Source of the DNA: Caproiciproducens galactitolivorans
GTDB lineage: Bacteria; Bacillota; Clostridia; Oscillospirales; Acutalibacteraceae
Assembly (NCBI RefSeq): GCF_026672255.1
Contig: NZ_JAPOHA010000004.1
Span: 124,001-188,000, forward strand
DNA length: 64,000 bases
Direction: 5' to 3'
Made by a program: the position numbers and the translations under genes. Below are positions 24,763 through 33,331 of this stretch, piece after piece (the stretch's first letter is position 1; each line of letters opens with the position of its first letter). The notes below the pieces were generated by a model. It worked only from the letters and a program-made list of their open reading frames with translations, did not search any database and had not been told where the DNA came from.

Positions 24763-26277
24763 ATGAACTCTCAATTTTTCATGGGAATTGACGTCGGTAC
24801 CAATGAAACGAAAGGTGTTCTGATTGATGCGGACTGTAAAGTCGTTGCGTTCCAGTCGAAAACGCACGATATTGAAAATCCGCGCCCGAACTTTTTCGAG
24901 CATGACGCGGAAAAAATCTGGTGGGGCGACGTTTGTGCCGTAAGCCGCGCGCTGCTTGCGAAATCCGGGATTCCGCCCGCAAAGGTCGCCTGCCTCGGCA
25001 TCAGCGCGCTGGGGTGCGACTGCGTTCCGGTGGACGAAAACTGCACGCCGCTCTGTAAAGCGATTCTGTACGGGATCGATTCCCGGAGCCACAAGGAAAT
25101 GGATTACCTGAACGAGTACTACGGAGAGGACGCGGAAGCCGTCTTTGGGCATCCCATTTGTTCCTCCGACATCGCCCCGAAAATCCTGTGGATTAAAAAC
25201 AATCTTTTCGAGGTTTACACGAAAACCTATAAATTTCTGACCGCGTCGTCCTATATCACGGCGAAGCTGACCGGGCGTTACTGCATTGATAAATATCTGG
25301 CGGAAGATTTCGCCCCGCTGTATGACTTGAAAACCAACTCCGTAGACGAAAAAATGTGCGGCATGTTCTGCAAACCGTCCCAGCTGGCGGAGGTCATGAA
25401 GGCAACCGAGATTGCCGGCGGCGTCACCGCGCAGGCGGCGGCGGAAACCGGGCTTCAGGAGGGTACCAGCGTCCTTGTGGGCACCGGGGACTCCGGCGCC
25501 GAAGCGATCAGCACCGGCGTGTTCCAGCCCGGCGATATCATGGTTCAGCTCGGCTCCTCCTGCTATTTTGTTTATCTTGCGGACAAGCTTATCCACGACA
25601 GCAGGGTCTGGCCGGGTACGTTTATCATTCCGGACACGTACAGCGTCTGCGCCGGTACCAATACGGCGGGAACCCTGACAAAATGGTTCCGCGACAACCT
25701 GTATTTCGATCTGGCCGCGGTGCAGGCGGCGGGCGGCGAGAATGCGTTTGCCGCAATGGTGAAGGACATTGAAGCCATCCCCGCGGGCAGCGACGGGCTG
25801 ATTACCCTGCCCTATTTCGCCGGGGAAAGAACGCCCCTGAACGACCCGTTTGCAAAGGGAATGTTCTTCGGCCTCAATCTCAGCCATACCCGGTCGCATC
25901 TTTACAAATCCGCGCTGGAAGGCATCGGTTACTCCATTGCGCAGCATTTTGATATTCTGGAAGAGAACCATCTGCCCGTCAAAAAGATTATGGCGGTCGG
26001 CGGCGGAACGCAAAACCGGGTCTGGCTGCAAGTCGTGGCGGACATCCTCGGCAAAACGGTCTGCACGTCCAGCATCACCTTCGGCGCTTCGTACGGCGAC
26101 GCCCTTATGGCCGCTCTGGCCGCGGGAGCCTATCAAAGCTGGGGCGAACTGGAAAAGGTGATGAAACCGGCGATGGAAATCAAGCCGAATATGGAAAACC
26201 ACGCGGTTTATCAAAAGAACCGCAAAATATTCGACGGACTGTATGCCGCAACAAAAGACCTGATGCATACTTTATAA
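24763..26277 (+). CDS. FGGY-family carbohydrate kinase
   Basis: 504 residues. N-terminal phosphate-binding MGIDVGTNETKGVLID, the central GTGDSGAEAISTGVF, the second-domain LYKSALEGIGYSI, and adenine-site VGGGTQNRVWLQVVADILG mark the xylulokinase/ribulokinase superfamily. It phosphorylates a sugar or polyol with ATP; the subfamily is not clear from motifs. ATG 24763 has AGAGGA 5 nt upstream and is preferred over ATG 24745. It follows the BtpA gene by 27 nt in the GntR-controlled operon. Confidence 0.9.
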   Translation: MNSQFFMGIDVGTNETKGVLIDADCKVVAFQSKTHDIENPRPNFFEHDAEKIWWGDVCAVSRALLAKSGIPPAKVACLGISALGCDCVPVDENCTPLCKAILYGIDSRSHKEMDYLNEYYGEDAEAVFGHPICSSDIAPKILWIKNNLFEVYTKTYKFLTASSYITAKLTGRYCIDKYLAEDFAPLYDLKTNSVDEKMCGMFCKPSQLAEVMKATEIAGGVTAQAAAETGLQEGTSVLVGTGDSGAEAISTGVFQPGDIMVQLGSSCYFVYLADKLIHDSRVWPGTFIIPDTYSVCAGTNTAGTLTKWFRDNLYFDLAAVQAAGGENAFAAMVKDIEAIPAGSDGLITLPYFAGERTPLNDPFAKGMFFGLNLSHTRSHLYKSALEGIGYSIAQHFDILEENHLPVKKIMAVGGGTQNRVWLQVVADILGKTVCTSSITFGASYGDALMAALAAGAYQSWGELEKVMKPAMEIKPNMENHAVYQKNRKIFDGLYAATKDLMHTL

Positions 26278-26289
26278 AACGCAAAGGGC

Positions 26290-27102
26290 GTGATACCGAT
26301 TCCGAAACAGTACTTATTTTTTGATATTGACGGTACGATCGCTGAAAACGACAACGCTCCCTCCAGACTGACAAAGTATGCCTTGCGGCAGCTTCGCCTG
26401 AAGGGCCACCGTATCTTTATCTGTACCGGCCGGACCCTGTGCGACGTATATCCCGCGATTACATCGATCGGTTTTCACGGGATTATTTCGGGAGCGGGCG
26501 CCAATATCACCCTGGAAGAAAAAACGCTGTTCCAAAGTACCATCCCGCGCGCTTTGCTGAAGGAAACCGTGTCCAGAATGCTCGCCCACAACATCTCCGG
26601 CGTTTTGGAAGGCACGAAGCAAATGTATATTGTAAAAGGGGAAACGCCGCTGGGATGGCACATCCCCATGCCGGTCATCTGCCGCTTGGAACAGCTCGGA
26701 ATCGCGCAGAATATTGAGAAGTTTACCCTGCATATGCAGAACCCCGCGCAGATTGACCCCATAAAAGACTTTTTAGAACGGTATTATGACCTTTACTCCC
26801 ATGAGGACGGGACGTTTTGCGAGCTCGTCCGCAAAGGCTGCAACAAAGGCTCGGCCATTACCCGCATCCTCGGGTATTATCATACACAGCCGCAGAATGC
26901 GGTCGCCTTTGGAGACAGCCTGAATGACTGCACCATGTTCGAAAGCGTGGGAACAGCCGTCGCCATGGGGAACGCACCCCAGGCGCTTTTGGATATTGCC
27001 GCCATGGTTACCGGAACCATCCGGCAGGAAGGCGTTTACCACGCGCTTGCACAGCTCCATTTCATTGAAGAATGTCCACAGATGAAGAACGACGAGGTAT
27101 AA
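26290..27102 (+). CDS. HAD-superfamily (Cof-type) phosphatase
   Basis: 270 residues. Motif I YLFFDIDGTIA with nucleophile and acid Asp, motif II ICTGRT, a Cof-type C2 cap, Lys in KGCNKGSAI, and motif IV FGDSLNDCTMFESVG. Such enzymes dephosphorylate sugar phosphates or cofactors. GTG 26290 start, 12 nt after the kinase stop; the ribosome site is weak (AAAGGG). A phosphatase beside a kinase may clear dead-end phosphates or complete an isomerisation. Confidence 0.88.
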   Translation: MIPIPKQYLFFDIDGTIAENDNAPSRLTKYALRQLRLKGHRIFICTGRTLCDVYPAITSIGFHGIISGAGANITLEEKTLFQSTIPRALLKETVSRMLAHNISGVLEGTKQMYIVKGETPLGWHIPMPVICRLEQLGIAQNIEKFTLHMQNPAQIDPIKDFLERYYDLYSHEDGTFCELVRKGCNKGSAITRILGYYHTQPQNAVAFGDSLNDCTMFESVGTAVAMGNAPQALLDIAAMVTGTIRQEGVYHALAQLHFIEECPQMKNDEV

Positions 27103-27104
27103 AA

Positions 27105-27593
27105 ATGGGATATTGTGTGATTTGCGGAAACGAAACGCAAAACAAAGGAGACATCCATGTGGGAACTCCCCGCGCCGAACAGCCGGACCCTGCGCACAGC
27201 TTTGCATTCGACGACAGCCTTTACAGCGATTATGTTTGTGCGGGCTGTATCAATAAGAAGCTGAGCCGCGACTTTTCGGGGCTGGGCCTGTATCTGTTCC
27301 TCGAGCTTCTCTGGTTTAAAGTAGCCCAGAACGGGTTTTCAAATATCTGGGGGATTCTGTCCTTTCTGGTTGCGACCGCCGCCCTGATCCGGATTCTGCT
27401 GGTTCTGGCGCGCAAATTCATGCAAAGATTTTTCAGTGAAAAGGCGATTCCCCCGCTTCTTGACTGGGGGGAAGACCGGGAAGAAACGGCAAGCGCCCTG
27501 CTGAAGCAGAAAATGCTGGCTGAATTTCAGGCGGAAGGAAAACGGGTTCAGACGCTTTCCGAATACAAATCCGGCAAAAAGGTTCCCCGCTGA
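27105..27593 (+). CDS. Small membrane protein with two CxxC motifs, function unknown
   Basis: 162 residues, not recognised. An N-terminal CVIC (Cys4, Cys7) and a second CAGC (Cys45, Cys48) could bind one zinc. One or two membrane segments follow (about 58-105, GLGLYLFLELLWF and ILSFLVATAALIRILLVL), and a charged cytoplasmic tail of about 55 residues ends the protein. ATG 27105 has GAGG upstream, directly after the HAD gene stop (27102), so it is the last gene of the GntR-controlled operon. It could be a membrane anchor or redox-sensitive adaptor, but nothing in the sequence decides this. Confidence 0.75.
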   Translation: MGYCVICGNETQNKGDIHVGTPRAEQPDPAHSFAFDDSLYSDYVCAGCINKKLSRDFSGLGLYLFLELLWFKVAQNGFSNIWGILSFLVATAALIRILLVLARKFMQRFFSEKAIPPLLDWGEDREETASALLKQKMLAEFQAEGKRVQTLSEYKSGKKVPR

Positions 27594-27633
27594 ACGAATA
27601 CACTCCTGTTTGTCCGTCCTTTCTTAAAACGGC

Positions 27634-27672
27634 AAAAGGCCGGCACCCCTTTTCGGAGGGTGCCGGCCTTTT
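27634..27672. terminator. Bidirectional terminator between convergent operons
   Basis: 15-bp perfect stem AAAAGGCCGGCACCC / GGGTGCCGGCCTTTT with a 9-nt loop. It closes the BtpA operon on the plus strand and the long fructosamine-type operon on the minus strand. Confidence 0.9.
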
Positions 27673-27697
27673 GTCGACTGTGCGAACAGTGTTTCGG

Positions 27698-28318
27698 TTA
27701 TTTTAAAATTTCTTTCACCCTGTTCCCGATTCCTTCGCAAAGCGCCGCATGATGCTGCGGATCGTAATGGATTTTATCGCAGCCGAGGCCTTTTACATAG
27801 TCGGCCGCATCCAGGAAATGACAGCCGAACCGCTCCGCAAGCTCCTGATAAATCGGCGCAAGCCTGCGGCTTTTTTCGATCGACTGCGCAGTAAACTCCA
27901 CCGAATCGGTTTCCCCGATGGGAACCGGCGCGACGATCATAATCTGCGGCTTCTGCTCGCGGAACTGGAAATACCCCGTGATTTTCATCACTACTTCTTC
28001 CATCCCGTAGCCGATTTCCTCCGCGCATACGTGGTAGCGCTCTTTTATATCGTTGGTGCCCAGCATGATGATGATTAAATCGACAGGGGAATGGCTCATT
28101 ACGCAGGGAAGGATATAATCCAGCCCCTTGCGGTAGGGTTCAATATCGTCGCCGAAAGCGGTGGTGCGGCCGTTCAGCCCTTCCTCCACCACATAATAGC
28201 CTTCTCCCAGCAGCTTTTGAAGCCTGCCCGGCCAGCGCACATCGCGGGGATAGCGTTCGCCGGAGCCGGGAATATAACCGTAGGTATTGGAATCGCCGAA
28301 GCAAAGAATTGTTTTCAC
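27698..28318 (-). CDS. SGNH/GDSL-family hydrolase
   Basis: 206 residues. Block I ILCFGDSNTYGY (nucleophile Ser), block II Gly-Asn in GLNGRTT, block III IIIMLGTNDIKE, block V with Asp and His near KIHYDPQHHAAL. This is the arylesterase-like branch that starts with KTILCFGDSNT. No signal peptide, so it is probably cytoplasmic. GTG 28318 is chosen since GGAG lies 8 nt upstream and it aligns with the family start; GTG 28327 is too close to it. Last gene of the nine-gene operon; a deacylase or deacetylase acting on the operon substrate is a reasonable guess. Confidence 0.88.
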   Translation of the reverse strand: MKTILCFGDSNTYGYIPGSGERYPRDVRWPGRLQKLLGEGYYVVEEGLNGRTTAFGDDIEPYRKGLDYILPCVMSHSPVDLIIIMLGTNDIKERYHVCAEEIGYGMEEVVMKITGYFQFREQKPQIMIVAPVPIGETDSVEFTAQSIEKSRRLAPIYQELAERFGCHFLDAADYVKGLGCDKIHYDPQHHAALCEGIGNRVKEILK

Positions 28319-28357
28319 CGAATTCACTCCATGTATTTCGTACTTTTTAAGAAAGGC

Positions 28358-28786
28358 TTATTCTCCCATAACCTCTACAAAAATGCGGCGTGCCTGAGGG
28401 CCGTCGAATTCCACAAGATAAATATCCTGCGCGCCTCCGCAGACTATTGTACCATCAATCACCGGAAAAAGGCAATGATTCCCGCTGAACATACTCTTGA
28501 TATGGCCGGTAGAATTATTGCCGGTCGCTCCGTAACTGGGCAGAAAATGCGCATGCGCGTAAGGCGCTTCCAGCGGAACAATTTTGCTGAGCGTGTCGGC
28601 AATATCCACTTCCACGCAGGGAAGCCCTTCATTAACCATGATTCCGGTCGTCGTATGGGCGGTGATCACCGCCACCATCCCGTTTTTTACCCCGCTGTTT
28701 TCCACAATCCGATGAACCTGCCCGGTGATGTTAATAAATTCTTCCACTTTATGGCTCATTGTTTGAATCGTTTCAAGTACCACCAT
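28358..28786 (-). CDS. YjbQ family protein (UPF0047)
   Basis: 142 residues with the family signature ITAHTTTGIMVNEG, AHAHFLPSYGATGNNSTGHI and ends CGGAQDIYLVEFDGP. YjbQ proteins have weak thiamine-phosphate-synthase activity in some reports; their true role is unsettled. The conserved His and Asp/Glu cluster suggests metal-dependent phosphate chemistry. The start codon abuts the stop of the upstream amidohydrolase (28786), so it is translationally coupled inside the Frl-like operon. Confidence 0.85.
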   Translation of the reverse strand: MVVLETIQTMSHKVEEFINITGQVHRIVENSGVKNGMVAVITAHTTTGIMVNEGLPCVEVDIADTLSKIVPLEAPYAHAHFLPSYGATGNNSTGHIKSMFSGNHCLFPVIDGTIVCGGAQDIYLVEFDGPQARRIFVEVMGE

Positions 28787-29637
28787 TATGCTTCCCCCTT
28801 CAAAAACCGGATTGCGTTTCCGCTGTAAAGCGCTTCCCTCGCATAATCACGCATGGGTATTTTGTCCAGCGCACGTTTAATCTTAAATGCGCGGAACCGG
28901 GGGCCATTGGATGCAAACAGCACTTGCTTATAGAAGCTGCGTTCAAACCAGAGCGGCCCCATATCCACCGTAAACACCCGCGCAATCGATTCTTCCGGAG
29001 AATCCAAATACAGTACGGACGTATCCGTATAGATATTCGGATATTTGATCATCAGCATAACCATCTCGCGTACCCACGGCCAGGCAAAATGGGCGAGGCA
29101 AATACGCAGATCCGGATGGTTTATCGCTACTTCTTCGAACGCGACCGGGTGGCAGTATTTTGTGGGGGTGTTGGGTTCCCAGGACAAGCCTGCGTGAAAG
29201 AGGATCGGTTTATTGTACTCGATACATTTCTGATAAATCGGCTCCATAAACGCATCAGTAGGATAGAATTTTTGCTTGGCGGGATGAAGCTTCAGGCCCT
29301 CGAGCTTTAAGGTTCCAAAAGCATAATCCAAAACCTCCAGCGCATCTTCCCTGTGCGGGTCCACACTGGCAAAACCAATAAACCGTTCCGGGTGGACCGA
29401 TACAATTTTCGCAATCTGATCGTTATTAACAACCCATCCCCCCGCTGTGGTCGTTAAATCCAATGGGAGCAGCGCGGCTTTATCCACCGAGCCGGCCTCC
29501 ATTTCGGCAAACAACTCGTCGAAGCGCATCGGGCCTTGCTTCCACACGCCGAATGTATCTTTGCGAAAGCCAAGCTCCTTTTCATTTTCGCAGATGATAT
29601 CGTAAAATATGGGGTGAATATGCATATCAATCAGCAT
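28786..29637 (-). CDS. Amidohydrolase-2 family metal-dependent hydrolase
   Basis: 283 residues. The N-terminal LIDMHIHPIF provides the HxH metal ligands. FIGFASVDPHRED, LEGLKLHPAKQKFYP, PILFHAGLSWEPNTP and RICLAHFAWPWVREM with conserved His residues follow, and a TDTSVLYLD strand carries the late Asp. This is the Amidohydro_2 (PF04909) barrel used for C-N hydrolysis or decarboxylation. It lies between a PfkB kinase and YjbQ in the operon, so an amide or lactone derived from the operon substrate is plausible. Unlike the large amidohydrolase at the operon start, its metal site looks complete. Confidence 0.88.
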   Translation of the reverse strand: MLIDMHIHPIFYDIICENEKELGFRKDTFGVWKQGPMRFDELFAEMEAGSVDKAALLPLDLTTTAGGWVVNNDQIAKIVSVHPERFIGFASVDPHREDALEVLDYAFGTLKLEGLKLHPAKQKFYPTDAFMEPIYQKCIEYNKPILFHAGLSWEPNTPTKYCHPVAFEEVAINHPDLRICLAHFAWPWVREMVMLMIKYPNIYTDTSVLYLDSPEESIARVFTVDMGPLWFERSFYKQVLFASNGPRFRAFKIKRALDKIPMRDYAREALYSGNAIRFLKGEA

Positions 29638-29655
29638 TTTTATTCCCTCGTTTCT

Positions 29656-30450
29656 TTAATACGGTTCAAACTGTGCAACGACTTTTGACGAAACCTCCGC
29701 GCCTTTTTTCATGCATTCCGGAATGTCCCAGCCGTAGATAATCCCGTAGGTGTACCCTGCGATATAACTGTCGCCCGCTCCCACGGTATTCACCACTTTC
29801 GCGGGCACAATTCCATAACGGTAAAGATGCTTACCGTCCCAGCTGATGCTTCCATTCTCTCCTAAAGTCGCGGTTACGATTTCAGGCCCATAGCTTTGTA
29901 TTTTCCGAATCCAGTTTTCAATATACGCATCGTCCTGCTCATAAGAGAGGAACACATAGTCCACATAGGGGAAAATCTCTTCACAACGGTATTCCGGGTC
30001 CGCTGAAAAGGTGGAAAAATCCATTACAACTTTCACGCCCGCCTGGTGGAATTCCGGTAAATGGTCTAAAATTTTTCCGAATAAATCGGTGTGCATGTAA
30101 TCATGGCCTTTGATAAATTCGATTTCTTCATCGGTTAAAGAATAATTTGCCATGACGCCTTCAATTTCCTGAAGATGGACGCGATCGGTACCGTTTTTCA
30201 GTTCCATCATCATTTTACAGGTGTCTCCCGGTTCCGTCCTTAAATGGGAAACGTCTATGCCTTCTTTTTGCAGGGCCTCTTTCATCCGTGTTCCATACTG
30301 ATCCGTACCGACAACACTGACGATGGAAACCGGAATCCCCATCCTGCTCAGGTGCACACCCCAGTCCACCCCGTTTCCGGTCGGATAGAATTTATTCAGT
30401 TTTTCATAGACATCCGCGCAGCAAAAACCGACACCGGTAACCTTTACCAT
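29656..30450 (-). CDS. PfkB-family kinase, FrlD-like (1)
   Basis: 264 residues, the compact length typical of fructoselysine 6-kinases. GNGVDWGVHLSRMG gives the substrate site, CKMMMELKNGTDR the middle, and VNTVGAGDSYIAGYTYG the PfkB signature with catalytic Asp. It should phosphorylate a sugar moiety. A second PfkB gene follows the same plan 65 nt upstream, but the two differ strongly in sequence, so they probably act on different substrates or epimers. A 13-bp intercistronic hairpin (30475-30504) precedes its ribosome site. Confidence 0.87.
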   Translation of the reverse strand: MVKVTGVGFCCADVYEKLNKFYPTGNGVDWGVHLSRMGIPVSIVSVVGTDQYGTRMKEALQKEGIDVSHLRTEPGDTCKMMMELKNGTDRVHLQEIEGVMANYSLTDEEIEFIKGHDYMHTDLFGKILDHLPEFHQAGVKVVMDFSTFSADPEYRCEEIFPYVDYVFLSYEQDDAYIENWIRKIQSYGPEIVTATLGENGSISWDGKHLYRYGIVPAKVVNTVGAGDSYIAGYTYGIIYGWDIPECMKKGAEVSSKVVAQFEPY

Positions 30451-30474
30451 GACATTACTCCTCCCTTTTTAGAA

Positions 30475-30504
30475 AAGGGTAAAATGGAAAACCATTTTAC
30501 CCTT
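30475..30504 (-). other. Intercistronic hairpin between the two PfkB genes
   Basis: Perfect 13-bp stem AAGGGTAAAATGG / CCATTTTACCCTT with a 4-nt loop, just before the ribosome site of the downstream kinase. It may set relative expression or protect the 3' mRNA part. Confidence 0.6.
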
Positions 30505-30515
30505 CATTCCGAATT

Positions 30516-31376
30516 TTATTCGTAGATTTTCCCGTGGCCCCAGGCTCCGGCCATCCCGCAGACCTTGGAAGCGAACCCCGCGGCTTTTTCCAGGCATTCC
30601 GCTATCGCATTCTGGTCGGCTTTTTCTTCCTTTACCTTTTCCATATAGCTGACAAGGAAGGAGGTGAGCAGGCTGTCGCCCGCGCCCATGGTGTCCACCA
30701 TCTTCTCCACGGGCAGCGCGCGCTGCTTATAGAAGCGGCTGCCGTCAAAGGCAATGCAGCCTTCGGCCCCGCGGCTGGCAACCGCAATTTTCACGCCGTA
30801 GCCGGTCACCTTTTTCAGGTGCTCCTCAATGGCGCTTTCGGGCATTTCACTGCACGACATAAACGCATAATCCACCAGCGGGGCAACCTGCTCATAATAT
30901 TCGGGCGTGGAGTCATCCGAAAAGTCAAAGGAGATCGGGATTCCCGCCTCTTTGATTTTTGGAAGCTGGCGCTCGGTAAAGCAGTAATTTCCGCTGTGCA
31001 CCAAGTCGAATTGTTTCATATATTCCAAATCGAAGCGGTCGAGCACGTACAGGGTTTCGCCGCGGATTCCGCCTTCGTTTGAACCCAGAAAGACGCGGTC
31101 GTTGTTAATAACGGTAGCGCGGGCACAGCCGTTTTCGCCCACGAGCTGTTTGCATTTCATCGTTTCGATTCCTTCCTGCCGAAGGGATTCGATGACATGC
31201 TCCGCTTCTTTATCGTCGCCGAAATAGCCCATATAGGCGCTCCGCTCGGCGCCGAACATTTTCGCGTAAACCGCGAAATTCACGGCGTTTCCGCCGGGAT
31301 ACATTGTTTTAATATGCTCATATTTGTCGACGACGTTGTCGCCAAAACCGAGAACTTTTACCTTATACTCCGCCAT
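30516..31376 (-). CDS. PfkB-family kinase, FrlD-like (2)
   Basis: 286 residues. VLGFGDNVVDKYEHIKTMYP and GGNAVNFAVYAKMFG are close to the start of fructoselysine 6-kinase. The signature MVDTMGAGDSLLTSFLVSY carries the catalytic Asp. It probably makes a 6-phosphate of a fructosamine (or its 3-epimer) for the SIS deglycase encoded just upstream. The gap to that gene contains a stable hairpin (31417-31453). Confidence 0.88.
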   Translation of the reverse strand: MAEYKVKVLGFGDNVVDKYEHIKTMYPGGNAVNFAVYAKMFGAERSAYMGYFGDDKEAEHVIESLRQEGIETMKCKQLVGENGCARATVINNDRVFLGSNEGGIRGETLYVLDRFDLEYMKQFDLVHSGNYCFTERQLPKIKEAGIPISFDFSDDSTPEYYEQVAPLVDYAFMSCSEMPESAIEEHLKKVTGYGVKIAVASRGAEGCIAFDGSRFYKQRALPVEKMVDTMGAGDSLLTSFLVSYMEKVKEEKADQNAIAECLEKAAGFASKVCGMAGAWGHGKIYE

Positions 31377-31416
31377 TTGTCCACCTTTTCTCCGCGCGTT
31401 CTATAATCTTTTGTAA

Positions 31417-31453
31417 CTGCCTGCGGATTTCGCGCGGCAAATTCCGCAGGCAG
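31417..31453 (-). other. Intercistronic hairpin between SIS deglycase and kinase
   Basis: 11-bp stem CTGCCTGCGGA / TCCGCAGGCAG with a 15-nt loop, lacking a T-run on the minus strand. It is probably a processing or stability element inside the operon rather than a terminator. Confidence 0.5.
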
Positions 31454-31472
31454 ATTTTTTATCCTATAAAAC

Positions 31473-32441
31473 TTAGTAAGCAACAACGCCCATGTAGCGG
31501 CGCGTTTCCACCGGATGGTTATGCTTCTTTGCCAAAGCCTCGCGGAATTCGCAGTTCATGGCGTAGAACAGAATCGGATTGAAGTAGTCCACAACATCCG
31601 GGTCAATTTTATCCATTCCCAGCTCCAGCGCATCCAGAACCATGAGCTTATCCGTATGGGTTTTCAGGAAGTCTTCGGCGCGCTGATCCATTACGCGGCA
31701 TTTTCCGGCGGATTTCTGAAGGAAATAGAACACGCCTTTTTCCGTGCACTCAAACGGGCCGTGGAAATATTCGCCGGAGTGGAGGTACGCGCAGTTTTTC
31801 CACTGCATTTCCATGAGAGAGCAGATGGAAAACCCGTAGGCCTGGGAGAAAGCGGTGCCGCTGCCTAAAATATAGAAGAAAGGCTCCTCCCCGTATTTTT
31901 CCGCAAATTCCCGCGTCATTCCGCTGTTCACCTTGGCAACAGCGCCTTTGATAATCTCGTCCATCCTGGAAACAGCGTCCATCATCTTCCCGTGGTTTGC
32001 AAAGCCCTCCTGCGCGGCGAGCAGTTCACTTGCCAGCGCAAGCGTAATGCAGCCCGGCGTTTCGCTTACCGAAACGCCTTCGCCCCATGGGTATACCCAG
32101 GAAATGAACTCCGGATGATCGCAGGCAGAACCGGCCTTGTCCGTTAAGGTGATTACGGCCGCGCCTCGCTCTTTTGCCAAATGGGAGGCATCTACCGTTT
32201 CCTTCGTATTGCCGGAGTGCGAGCAGGCAATGACAAGGCTGTCTTTGCCAAGCTTTTTGGGAGCGGCAATGATGAATTCCTTGCTGGTATACCAGCCGGA
32301 CTCAATCGTGGAAGATTCGGCGTTCATCATATAGTGCGCGGGATATAAGTCGATTAAGGAGCCGCCGCAGGCAACCCAATACACCTGTTTTATCCGGCCC
32401 TTCTCCTTTAATACGTCTGTTATTACATTCTTTGCGTTCAT
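31473..32441 (-). CDS. SIS-domain protein, FrlB-like 6-phosphate deglycase
   Basis: 322 residues with two SIS domains. The first has VYWVACGGSLIDLYPAHY and LVIACSHSGNTKETVDA (phosphosugar-binding Ser residues). The second begins FFYILGSGTAFSQAYGFSIC and contains the catalytic-type LHSGEYFHGPFEC. This matches fructoselysine-6-phosphate deglycase (FrlB) and fructose-asparagine deglycase (FraB), which release glucose 6-phosphate and the amine. Only one deglycase is present for two kinases and two epimerases. Confidence 0.87.
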   Translation of the reverse strand: MNAKNVITDVLKEKGRIKQVYWVACGGSLIDLYPAHYMMNAESSTIESGWYTSKEFIIAAPKKLGKDSLVIACSHSGNTKETVDASHLAKERGAAVITLTDKAGSACDHPEFISWVYPWGEGVSVSETPGCITLALASELLAAQEGFANHGKMMDAVSRMDEIIKGAVAKVNSGMTREFAEKYGEEPFFYILGSGTAFSQAYGFSICSLMEMQWKNCAYLHSGEYFHGPFECTEKGVFYFLQKSAGKCRVMDQRAEDFLKTHTDKLMVLDALELGMDKIDPDVVDYFNPILFYAMNCEFREALAKKHNHPVETRRYMGVVAY

Positions 32442-32480
32442 TTTATTTCCTCCAAAAATATTGTTATATGGAAACAGAAA

Positions 32481-33314
32481 TTAATCCATATACCTTTCAA
32501 AATTTCGCATGTTGCGTAAATCGTGTCCGGCGGGATCCGCGTAGTACCGGCCGTCGGTAATTTCCTGCCCGAGATACCCCTCGTAATGGTAATCATTCAG
32601 GGTTTGAATGAATTTTCCGAGGTGGTGCTTCCCGTCACCCCAGATCAGGTGCCCATAGGGTTCGCCGTCGATAAAATGCATATGCCGGATGTCGCCGCCG
32701 AACACCTTGAACCAATCCTCCAGCGTTTCCCCCGCCACGCCCATGGCGCAGGTATCCACCATCACTTTAAAGTTCGGATGGTTTACCTCGCCGAACATCC
32801 GCTTCGCGCTTTCAAGATTGATAACAAGCTGGGATTCCTCCGGCCGTATGGATTCCATAACCAGCGTAATGTCCTCCCGCGCGGCAATGTCCGATAAGCG
32901 GCGCAGCATCTCCCGCGAGCGCTTCCACGCTTCTTCCTTATCCTCATTCCAATAGCCCCAGCCGGAATTGACCTCCATATACCTGCACCCCAGTTCCGCG
33001 GCCACGCGGATTCCGTTTGCGAAATAGCGGAAGCTCCGTTCCCTGTGGGCAGGCTCCTTCGCGGCAAACTGATAGGGATAGGTGCAGTTTTCGGGGGTAA
33101 GCACCTGCACGGTCAGGCCGCGGTCCTTTATCTTTTTGCCGACCGCCTTTGTATCGGAATACGTCATATGATCCAGCCAGAAATGCGGCGCGGCACACCA
33201 AAGCTCAATCGTTTTAAAGCCGGCGCGCTGCTGGGCGTCCAGAAAATAATCAAGGGAATAGTTGATATAGTGGATATTCATACCCGCTACCTGTTCACGC
33301 CGAATCGTTGCCAA
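32481..33314 (-). CDS. Sugar-phosphate isomerase/epimerase TIM barrel, FrlC-like (1)
   Basis: 277 residues of the AP_endonuc_2 fold. FKTIELWCAAPHFWLDH, VLTPENCTYPYQF, MESIRPEESQLV (metal Glu), MVDTCAMGVAGE (Asp), HMHFIDGEPYGHL (His) and YLGQEITDGRY (Glu) supply the usual metal ligands. FrlC interconverts fructoselysine and psicoselysine. TTG 33314 is preferred to TTG 33335: GAAGG lies 8 nt before it and the resulting N-terminus aligns with the upstream paralogue. The paralogue lies immediately upstream (33332-34168), so the pair arose by tandem duplication. Confidence 0.85.
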   Translation of the reverse strand: MATIRREQVAGMNIHYINYSLDYFLDAQQRAGFKTIELWCAAPHFWLDHMTYSDTKAVGKKIKDRGLTVQVLTPENCTYPYQFAAKEPAHRERSFRYFANGIRVAAELGCRYMEVNSGWGYWNEDKEEAWKRSREMLRRLSDIAAREDITLVMESIRPEESQLVINLESAKRMFGEVNHPNFKVMVDTCAMGVAGETLEDWFKVFGGDIRHMHFIDGEPYGHLIWGDGKHHLGKFIQTLNDYHYEGYLGQEITDGRYYADPAGHDLRNMRNFERYMD

Positions 33315-33331
33315 ACCAGTTACCTTCTTTC

